Shown: positions 55,253-64,000 of the stretch, one piece after another
Layout: each line of letters opens with the position of its first letter
Numbering within the stretch: position 1 is the first letter of the stretch
Assembly: GCA_008973525.1 (NCBI GenBank)
Contig: WACJ01000527.1
Span: forward strand, 1,674,001 to 1,738,000
Origin: Stenopsyche tienmushanensis
Taxonomy: Eukaryota > Arthropoda > Insecta > Trichoptera > Stenopsychidae
Direction of reading: 5' to 3'
DNA: 64,000 nt
The notes under the pieces: generated by a model
Seen by the model: only the letters and a program-made list of their open reading frames with translations
Database searches by the model: none
Told to the model about the DNA's origin: nothing
Translations under genes and position numbers: made by a program

Positions 55253-58025
55253 CGAGGGTCAATCAGAAATTATGGTTATATAATATTTATGTAGGATGGA
55301 AAAATGCTTGTATTTAATTGAAATTCACAAGATAAGTAATCGCCGTCGAGATTGAGACATTTATGTAGTCGGGGCATAAGCTTTTGTATGCCAGTGTTAT
55401 AGACCTCAACCGCCAGCTCTTTTTGGATCCTTTTTTTTTTTTTTTTTTTATTTAAGGAAAGAAAAATACAATTCAAAAGTAGATAAATAGCAAACTAAAA
55501 AATTCAAATATTATTTTGAAAATATGCCCGAAGTAACATTAAAGCATCGAATGTTTCGTCATTTAGTCTGGATCTTTCTTTTCTTTTTTCTTTCACTGCC
55601 ACCCGGCTACAAGTGAAGCAATGCCAGGGTGGCAGCAATGTGTCCCTCTCGGGTCCTCTATGTTGTCATCTACGATGGTTCAGATGGGGGGCGAAGGCGA
55701 CGTCTCTCGCGCTCCGCTTCTTCCTTGGCCCGGATTACAGCCGTTGCGTATCTGCACCACGCATTCCATGTCTCCGCGCTAGTCAGCATCGAGGGTATCA
55801 TGATGTCGGGGGAGAGCGTATTCAAACCAAGCTTCCCCTTTAGGTTTTCCCTCTCTGCGTCGAACGCTGGACAGACGAATGTCGTATGTGCAGCATCATC
55901 CGTTTCTGCATTGCAGTGGTGGCATCCCGGTCCGGTTTCTTTTCCAATTCTATGGAGATAGCCACCGAAGCAACCGTGCCCGGTGAGCACCTGGGTTAGG
56001 TGGTAGCACAGTTGCCCGTGCTTTCTGTCCACCCAGGGCTTCAGGGTCGGCAGGATTCGGTGGGTCCACCGGCCTTTGATGGAGTTTTGCCAGCGAGTCT
56101 GCCATGCCTCCATGGTGAGCTCCTTGGCTCTCTTTTTATCTTCACCGAACCGTGTGGTCTTCCTCTCCTTGGCGAGAAGATCTATCGGCGGTACCGCGGT
56201 CAGCGCCAGGACTGCGTCCTCTGACACCGTGCGGTACGCCGCCGCAACCCTGATCGCGCTCCTCCTCTGGACCCTGGCCAAGTTGAGCCTGGCCCGCTCT
56301 ATGTGCAGTGCATCGGCCCATATCGGCGCGCCGTACAACAGCACCGAATGCACTACCTCATTATAAAGCTTCCTCCGGTTGGTCTTCGGGCCACCGATGT
56401 TAGGCATCAACCTGGCCAGGCCCTCTGCAATTCCGGCCGCCCTTGCTGCCGCTTTCTCCGTGTGTGCCACAAAGCTGAGCTTGTCGTCTATCTCCACCCC
56501 GAGGTATCGTATCGATCTTGAGAATTTAATCGTCGAGTTTCCGATCCTCAGGTTGGGAGGTGCAAGCTTTCTGCGCCTCGTGAAGAAGAGGGCTTCCGTT
56601 TTCTGTACGGCGAGTTTTAGCCCTGCCTCCGTTAGCCAGTTCTCCGCCTTCTTCAGGGTGTTCTCGCAGATTATTTGCAGAAGCTCCGTGGTCTTGGCCG
56701 TGGCTAGTATGGCTATGTCGTCAGCAAAGGCGACCATCTTGGCCCCTGACATTAGTGTAACTTTTAGCAGGCCGTCATACATGACGTTCCACAGTGTAGG
56801 TCCGAGTATGGACCCCTGTGGAACGCCGGCAGTTACCGGTCTTTCCTTTTGGCCTCCTTCGGCGTCTGTGTACACCAGTATCCTGTCGTGCAGATAGCTC
56901 TCCACCATTTTTAGAAGATATGGCGGGGCGTCAATTTCCTTCAGCGCTCTGATGACGAGATGCCATCTGGCCGAGTTGAAGGCATTCTTGACGTCGAGGG
57001 CTATCAGCACGACGTGTGCGCTGGCTTTCAAGCTTCCCCTCCATGCCGTTCTCACCGTGTCGATGACTTGGGAGATGGCGTCGATCGTGGAGCGGCCCGC
57101 ACGGAAGCCGTACTGCTGTGGGGATAGTCCTGGTTCGATGTACTGCTGGAGTCGCTGGAGGATCATTCTCTCCAGCAGTTTTCCCATCCCGTCCAGCATG
57201 CACAGCGGTCTGTACGCCGACGGTCCTGGGGTTGCTTTCCCCTTGGGGATGAGGACCAGCTTCTGTCTCTTCCATGGCGCTGGGAAGACCCCCTCCGCTA
57301 GGCAGGTATTGAGTACTGTCAGCAGGAGGTTCGGGTCGAACCCGGCAACCAGCCTGATGACTATGTTCGGTACTCTTTTTGGATCCTAGTGTCCCACTTC
57401 TTATCCCCCGTCGCAATAAGAGTCCAGAAAAGCATCTCCTTTCTGTGCAAAATGATCCATAAATTTCGGTTTGAGCATTCTGGGCACACATCTCGCACAC
57501 AACTCTTTGTAACCAAGTTTTTCCGATACAATATCACCAAGGAGACTTCGACAAATACCAGGAAATTCTTTATGAAAGCCGTCAAGCGTCACATGGTAGT
57601 CATTTCGCACGTGTTCTTCAATTTTTAGCACAAGTTCGTCAGAAATCACTGATGTTCGTTGTGAGCATCAGTATGACTTTCTCTGAACAACCTAACCCAC
57701 TTCATGACATGTTGTCGACTCATCAGATCACTACCATTAACTTCCACGAGCTTCTGATGGCTATTCGCGGCGGTATTGTTCTGCAAAGTCAAAAAACGGA
57801 TGATAGCGCGGATCTCGCACGGATAGGAGATGGTGGGATCGCGTGACCATCTCTCCATCGGAAGAATTTACTGTGACTGAACAAAATGGCGGACAAACAC
57901 GCGGAACTAAACAAACTGATCATTCATATTCTTCCTACACTCTTAATGCGTCAAATTCGAAACAAAAACAACAAAAAAACGACCTTAGGAGCCCTTGTAA
58001 TCTTACTTTTTAAAGATGACTTTCA
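55253..58025 (-). mobile_element. mariner-type element split by an R1-like insertion
   Basis: Edges are TA 55251-55252 and TA 58026-58027. The left end CGAGGGTCAATCAGAAA corresponds to the ends at 19515. On the minus strand the transposase starts near 57858 with an N-terminal helix-turn-helix region (EIRAIIRFLTLQNNTAA, HQKLVEVNGSDLMSRQHV, KWVRLFRESHTD), then ISDELVLKIEEHVRND and GDKKWDTRIQKE. Across the nested insertion it resumes as ELAVEVYNTGIQKLMPRLHK at 55440-55350, the mariner C-terminus. About 150 residues of the DDE catalytic region are missing between these parts, so the deletion came before the R1-like insertion. Frameshifts are also present. Confidence 0.85.
55432..57372 (-). pseudogene. 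R1-like non-LTR retrotransposon, 5'-truncated, long open frame
   Basis: Flanked by a perfect 15-bp duplication CTCTTTTTGGATCCT at 55417-55431 and 57373-57387, with a poly(A) tail (plus-strand poly(T) from 55431). One uninterrupted frame runs from 57370 to the stop at 55670, about 566 codons. It covers most of the reverse transcriptase (LVLIPKGK, YGFRAGRSTIDAI, LDVKNAFNSARW, GVPQGSILGPTLWN, the catalytic VAFADDIAIL) and the C-terminal region with a C-x2-C-x8-H-x4-C zinc motif (CHHCNAETDDAAHTTFVC). ORF1 and the endonuclease are lost by 5' truncation. The open frame and perfect duplication point to a young insertion. R1 elements classically target 28S rDNA; this one sits in a mariner. Confidence 0.92.
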
Positions 58026-60371
58026 TACATGGATAGTGTAAACGTAGCAAAAATTAGTTATGATATGAAATAACTCTCAAATTCAAGCATGAGTCTTTGC
58101 AGAGTATATATTTGAAGAATCTGGTAGATTTCCGGTAGATACTACAAGGAAAGAAACGAGTTTTGATGTATCTTTAAACACATTAAATATAAATATGGTT
58201 TTGAAAATCAGGAAGAGAACCAAGTATTGATACGGGTTTAGCGATATACGCTTTAGATTTAGTCTGATTTCCTGGATAGAAGCTCTTCGGCTAGCTAAAA
58301 ATATTGGAAACCACACGATTAAATAAGCTTTGAATGTCTTAAATTAATCATTTTAAGTCATGCTCTTTTGCCAGGGTTCCCTAGTAATTATGATCTTTAT
58401 TGAATGCTTCTCTCAGAATACGAAGGACATAAATGCTATGTTTCTTTATTGAGATCTGCAAAAATATTTAGCAGCATATCATAATATATAGAATTGCATA
58501 GCAAAGTCAAGCATACTCTCATCAAAGACTTTAAAAAGATAAGATTGAGTTAGATTCCGGTGGTGAAGAGATACAACCAACTATGAAAACAAGTCGATGA
58601 TTGACAGTGACATTGATGAATGATTGAAATTCGAGGCTTTATGGAGATTTAAAAATTATTTTAGTATCATTAGAAACGATTTTGTCATCGTGGATCGACT
58701 TCTTCTCTTTGTTCTAACGATGCTTTCGGCTCCAGCTACGGCACCATTGCGATTGCGTTCAATTTATGATCTCGCGCATGTTCCCCCTGTCTTTCTTTGG
58801 TCTTCTGCCTCCGTGGCTTTATTATACAATCCGGTGTGTTACGGGGCATATTTTAATTAGGTTCGTTTGCTTCTTGAAGTAAGATGGATGCAAAAACGAA
58901 TCAAACCGGTCACAGTCTATATGCGGTGCGGTTTAACGAAGTGAGACCGACGTGCGCCAAGCACACTCATAAACCGCACGGTTTCTTCTTTTTTTTTGCA
59001 TTCATTGCATCAGGTCAACCCTTCTTGCAGTCTATGCAAAGCGTTGACCCAAATGCACGTGTAATAAATTGAAGCGATATTTCATATATCCGAATATGTT
59101 CGAAAGATGCAGTGATCTGATTTTCTCGAGACGCGAAGAGAAAACGACACGAATTATCGATGGAACTGGTCGGGAAAAAAATGGATCATTATTTCAGGAA
59201 CAAAAAATTGTTCAATCTCAAGAAATTATACGACCGAGTGATCATCGATTGCTCTCCGTGTAGTTTTAATGATCTGCACGTGAAAATTTCTAGTAAAAAC
59301 GTGTTGTTCGGACGTTGGTGTTGTTTTTAGGAAATCGCTTGTTTGATGTTTGATGTTAATAAAATACTTATTTGCTTCTATCATTTTGCAATGAGAGCTC
59401 TGCAGATCTTAACAAATAGTAATTTAGAGGGTGTTATATCCGGCGAATAAGATAGATATGGTGAAGTTCTGAATCGAGCATCATCATTTTTTATTGTGTT
59501 GAATTTGCAATTCAAAATGAATTGCCCATTAAGGAATTCCCGAATTGTCCGTCATGGACAAACTTGGTTCATGATACTCGATTGTTTAGCGAGAATCTGA
59601 TTCGTCCATCGTCCAATTTGCGGAGACTACTCATTTTAGGATCAAACCCTGAGTGTCTTATTGTCATTTTTCGCATTTGATTACATTCGTAACTCAATTT
59701 GTCTTCATTCCCTAGTCGAACAAAAACAGCATGCAATGACGCAAATGCTCTTCCTCAATTGGTGAACTTGTTTATAAATAAATTAAAGCAATAAATTCAC
59801 AACTCTCACTTTTCAATGGCAATAAAAATAGATGTTTCCTAAGTCTTGTCTCGATTCAAACTGATTGTAAAATGGTAAGTCTTAAAATTTTGATTAATTT
59901 CTGGTCCCGCGGCGTCGCGAAAATATTCGTAAGCGGTTAACACCTGGCCCGCGCGAACACTGGTTGGCTTAGTATTTGAGATCTGTTCATTTGTTAGTAC
60001 CCCACACAATTCGTATATATATTTTTTCTTCAGCTTTATGACTCAATTTATAATAGTATTATTTGTATTTTTTGTAAAAGCTAACAGAGTAAAATGATTT
60101 TCAAAAAACTTCAACAATATTCCGTTTCTAAAATTAATAAAAATGATCTATATGTGTTGCCTCTTCAGACAAAAATACAAACAAATCATCGTTTCTTCGA
60201 CTTGATAGATTTTTTTTGAGTAATTAATATTAAATATTTGTGCACTATACTATACGCTTTAAAACAATTTTTATTTTATTAAATTAGCATCAATACAAAA
60301 CAAGTTATGAGCATTTTTATAAAAGCCGGACGGAATAGAAAATCGCCAGAAATGTGCGGGTTTACGCGGTG
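58026..60371. other. Gene-free stretch with a GC-elevated patch
   Basis: The segment at about 58690-59060 is less AT-rich and has ORFs at 58624-58860 and 58884-59072 (+) that I cannot assign. A promoter, a distant 5' exon or an unknown element are all possible. The remainder is AT-rich with nothing recognised. Confidence 0.4.
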
Positions 60372-61319
60372 CAGTATTTTTACGCCAAGTTATCCCTTTT
60401 ATATTTCAAGTCAAACCTTTTTTAATTCAAGTTTAACCTTTTCAACTCAAGTTAAACTTTTTCAACTCAAGTTAAACTTTTTTCATTTCAAGTTAAACCT
60501 TTTCAACTCAAGTTAAACTTTTTCAACTCAAGTTAAACTTTTTTCATTTCAAATTAAACCTTTTTCATGTCAAGTTAAACTGTCAGATGTCATAATTGGA
60601 CCAACAGATTTATTAGGTTGGTATCGATCCACATTTGTCATTTTTCTTAATATTTGCAAAGTTTAACCCTTCTATCAATAAGATGATCTGGCCAGACCAT
60701 TATGATTTTGTAATGAGCTTTTTTAATAGTAGTTATGTATAGATTTTACTAAATCTCCATGAGTTTCTTTAAAAAAATTGAGGTCCTTGTGTTTCGAAAA
60801 AAATATATATTTATATACCTAAAGCCAATAAAATAGGTTTGGCTAGACCTAGATATTTTTTTTGAAAGATTTTTACAGTATATCACATTTTTCTTCATTT
60901 TCTGAAACGAAATTTTAATCCTTTTTACTCCATAAAATAATTTATAATATTTCTTATGACTGACCTGCATTTTTACATGCTTTTTAAGAAATCCTTTTTG
61001 CATCATGTTTTGGAAAAACCGTTTTTGTGAAAAATGTTTTTCTTTACTTGTCCTGCAGAAAATGTTTTTGTACGATAGTCTATTTACCTATTTAATTGAC
61101 AGAAGGGTTAAACATTCCTTTACAAATACATAGTAATTGGATTTTTTACATTAATGTAAAATCATCTTATGTGTCTAAAAAAATATAACGGTTAATTTGA
61201 AGTATAAAACATTTCAATTGACATCTGACAGTTAAACTTGAAATGAAAAAAAAGTTTAACTTGAATTGAAAAAGGTTTGATTTGAAATGAAAAGGGTTTA
61301 ACTTGACGTAAAAATACTG
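60372..61319. mobile_element. Foldback-like element with tandem-repeat inverted termini
   Basis: Ends are CAGTATTTTTACG at 60372 and its inverted copy ending at 61319. Inside the left end (60400-60590) about eight units of roughly 21 bp repeat 'TTTTCAACTCAAGTTAAACT' with variants. The right end (61230-61306) carries inverted copies such as 'AGTTAAACTTGAAATG' and 'AAAGTTTAACTTGAATTG'. Further in, 'TTTAACCCTTCTATCAAT' near 60661 is mirrored near 61103. The middle, about 400 bp, is AT-rich without coding capacity. The layout resembles Drosophila foldback elements. No clear target duplication was found. Confidence 0.7.
60400..60590 (+). repeat. Minisatellite of about 21-bp units in the foldback terminus
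   Basis: About eight units of an 'AA(C/A)CTTTTTCAACTCAAGTT'-like sequence. Two higher-order blocks of about 64 bp (CAACTC, CAACTC, then a CATTTC variant) are repeated nearly exactly, showing expansion of a three-unit block. Confidence 0.75.
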
Positions 61320-63860
61320 TATTGCTTGCTCATAGATAAAATGTGAATTGTATTATGGTAGTATTACACTAAATAATGGTAGTAATCGACATAGTTCGAT
61401 ATCAGTATGTAAAAATCAACATAAAATACATATTTTCCAATTGTTAGCTCCAATTGCTGGATGATTATACTTTTCGTCGTTTAAGGAGCAATTGAAAGAA
61501 TAAATGAACAAGGCAATAAAATAATTAAAAATTATCTTTTCAGCATCCCATCGAACTGACGCTCCAAAAAATGAGGATCATTGCCGTTACATCTTCTTAT
61601 GAGACCGTTTGATATATTGTAATGCTAAACGCACATAACCCGTTGACCCCCATAGCAATAAAAATTTTCATAAATTGCCATAACATGAGCAATCTTGCAT
61701 AATGGTATTATGTCGTTTTTTGTGGCCATGGCTCATTACAATTCACGGTCGAAAGGTGAGAATTTTGTTCGGTCACAAGGTCGACAAGCAAAAAATTTAC
61801 ATGTCGAATAAAAAATGATACACTGGCGTTTTTAATTGATTATCCATTAGCATGACCGTGATTTTAACCTGCCGACAATGATACTTTATATGGAGCTTTT
61901 ATTCTTTTTTACGCATCCATCTATTCAGCTAAACATTCAATATACATATGGGATTTAAAAAAGATAATAAACATATAATAGATGTGCATGGTGATGCATC
62001 TTCGCAAGAATGACCATCTATGACAAGCGGACGTTCATAAAATTTCACAACGCTTAAGTCATCGTCGCAATCCCAGCAACGCAAAGGCGCACAATATGAA
62101 ATTGTTTCTCCAATTACAATAAAATCTAATGATGCTTGAAAAAAAAAAACAGAAATAATTACGCTTTGGCAATGTCTAAATTTCAATTTTCCAGCACGTA
62201 CCAATGGGTCGACCACCTAGAAAGCAATGATTACGTTACTCAAACTTGAACGTGTAAAAATTGCTATTGTGCAATTATCGTTTTGTTTAATTGCCTTCCC
62301 TGTAATTAATTGCATGCTTAATTTGTGTGTCTGTCCATAGCATTTTCACGTTTTTCGATTGCATGACGCCGAATCAATTCAATCAAAAATATTGTATGAA
62401 ATGCAGCAAGTAGAAAGTCCGGAAATTAAACTATCACAATAATATTCATTAATTTTGATAAACAACATATAACATATATTAATGGCATTATAAAAAGCAT
62501 ATTTATCTAATTTAAAAATGTTTATTCCAAAATATTCCAAAAGGGGAGATTTAATTCGTTCGTCAAATTGATCGTACAAGCGTTTATGCCCGATTTTTTT
62601 TGCAATGGCAGCACTCATATCAAACGTCAAATGTGACGCACGCACGTAAAGTATACAAGCACTCATTTAACAAGATTGTGGTGATACATTGATTCACATC
62701 AACGTATTAAATTGATGTTTTTGATATTAAACAACGACATCATACAAATGCCGCAATCGTACAATCATTTCACTATAAACATCGCATAATTTGAGGTTAT
62801 GCTACGAGGCGATAATTTTAGCGATGTAAAACAAATCTGAGCTCAAGCGATAAATATATATACATTCTAAAACACGTGATTTTATCGATATGATATTAAT
62901 TTTTTCGCGTTTATATTGTTTTCATTGATAAAATCTTCATGGAAAAATGTATCAAAATGTCAACAAAGGCGACGCCATTTTCTTCGGAGGCCACTTGCCA
63001 TGCTTCGGCAGTATTGCCAACATAAAAATCCCCCTTTGTTAAATATCAATTCGCATAATTCAAAAAGGCATTGAACTTGTCCTTATGCTATTATGAATTG
63101 CCTGAGGCATTGTTCAAGATGGCAATTTTATTGTGCTGAACAATAAAAATGCAATTGATCAAAATCGACCGGATATTGTTAAAAATTGCTTCCGAACGGC
63201 GAAAGTAAACTATACGCATGAACAGAGCGATTATGATAATCGAAGATTTTTTATTGTGACGATTTCATCTCCGTTCAGCTTTGATACAATTACGTTATCC
63301 GGTGCAGATATTACACTTCAATGGATAACTGTACACGGCGAGAGAATTAAAAGAGAAATTGACATGAGGGGTATCCTGCGAAGTCTTTGTGTTTCTATTG
63401 TGCACCTGGACTACTGTTTACTGTTAGCTAATTATTATGCTTAATTACTATTGTTCACGGTCCGTTCACTTTTCCCATATCCGCACATTAGGCTTGTCTC
63501 CCCTTCGTTGCGGAATCAACAGCTCGGATTGTCTTTTTTTGGATCAAAGCTTCATCATTAAAACCTGAGTCATTGTTGTGACGGGGGCTTGTAGTAAGAA
63601 GGGTATATATATATATTAGGGATAGAAAGAATTCTACATCAAGTGTAGGGGTAGTCAATCTTTTCTACCTCCCTGTGTTAATGGTTGGGGTTGAAAAAAT
63701 AGGGATAGAAGGATTCATTTAGGAGAGGAATATAACAGCCCAAACAAGCATATTTTATATATACACGAAATGACATATGTATTTTTTTGCAAATTTTCTT
63801 AATTCTTGGAAATATGTCAACCCTTTGAGTAGTTAACTAATTTAAAATCATGATAAACTT
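61320..63860. other. Gene-free AT-rich stretch
   Basis: Minus-strand ORFs at 61929-62216 and 62379-62666, and a plus-strand ORF at 63133-63444 (103 codons), show no secure similarity. The first has a cysteine cluster discussed among the findings. Confidence 0.45.
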
Positions 63861-63864
63861 AGAT

Positions 63865-64000
63865 GCTATATTTGTATGTCCGCCATTTATCATCCATACA
63901 AATCTACTTATCTGTCAGGACCGTCGCAGCGTGTATGAAGCTTGTATATAAATAAATAAACACCGTCGATAGCACATAATATTCGATCATCTCTTGGTGT
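63865..64000 (-). repeat. Repeat family A copy, reverse, running off the window
   Basis: On the minus strand reads 'GTGCTATCGACGGTG', 'ATACAAGCTTCATACACGCT', 'GCGACGGTCCTGACAGATAA' and 'GTAGATTTGTATGG', closely matching 262-595. It is cut by the window end. Confidence 0.75.

Noticed and set aside
56952..57389. Plus-strand ORF of 145 codons
   Set aside because: Antisense to the R1-like reverse transcriptase frame.

Overview
The window looks like an AT-rich nuclear contig from an insect. Coding genes have GT-AG introns, and four of the five genes recognised have good insect counterparts. These include an arginine-type selenophosphate synthetase, a dystrophin-family protein that best fits Drosophila discontinuous actin hexagon (dah), and hillarin. 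The arginine codon at the selenocysteine position argues against a hymenopteran with the UGA form of this gene. I cannot name the order. All family assignments come from reading translations; no database search was possible.

Layout. 1-15.2 kb holds no recognisable gene, only degenerate repeats: a dispersed family A, pogo/Tigger-like MITE ends, a tandem 'TCTAATATATAAAAAT' array and TTAA-ended miniature elements. 15.2-22.1 kb (+) is DDA1, a four-exon gene for a small CRL4 ubiquitin-ligase subunit. Its introns carry a 1.37-kb element with 19-bp terminal inverted repeats and a mariner with an R1-like retroelement inside it. 22.1-28.4 kb is gene-free with RTE-like and R1-like fragments. 28.4-29.6 kb (-) is SelD/SPS1, intronless and very GC-rich. 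30.05-37.67 kb (+) is the dah-like gene, 11 coding exons and 696 aa, divergent from SelD across a GC-rich spacer of about 430 bp. Its introns hold Tigger, mariner, Jockey-like and RTE-like fragments and a long inverted repeat. 37.7-42.4 kb has retroelement debris. 42.4-45.1 kb (-) is the 3' part of hillarin, 12 exons visible with the 5' end not found. 46.2-47.9 kb (+) is MCCC2, a complete single-exon gene for the mitochondrial methylcrotonyl-CoA carboxylase beta subunit. 48-64 kb has no recognised gene; it holds a second mariner with an R1-like insertion and a foldback-like element whose inverted termini are made of tandem repeats.

The genes are unrelated housekeeping or cytoskeletal loci (ubiquitin ligase, selenophosphate synthetase paralogue, membrane-actin organisation, leucine catabolism) rather than one pathway. 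The most notable points are: loss of all three transglutaminase catalytic positions in hillarin; two independent R1-like insertions into two mariner copies, each with a perfect 15-bp target duplication; a roughly 480-bp-arm inverted repeat in the last dah intron that would be transcribed as a long hairpin; and the strong GC contrast of the two intronless genes with their surroundings.
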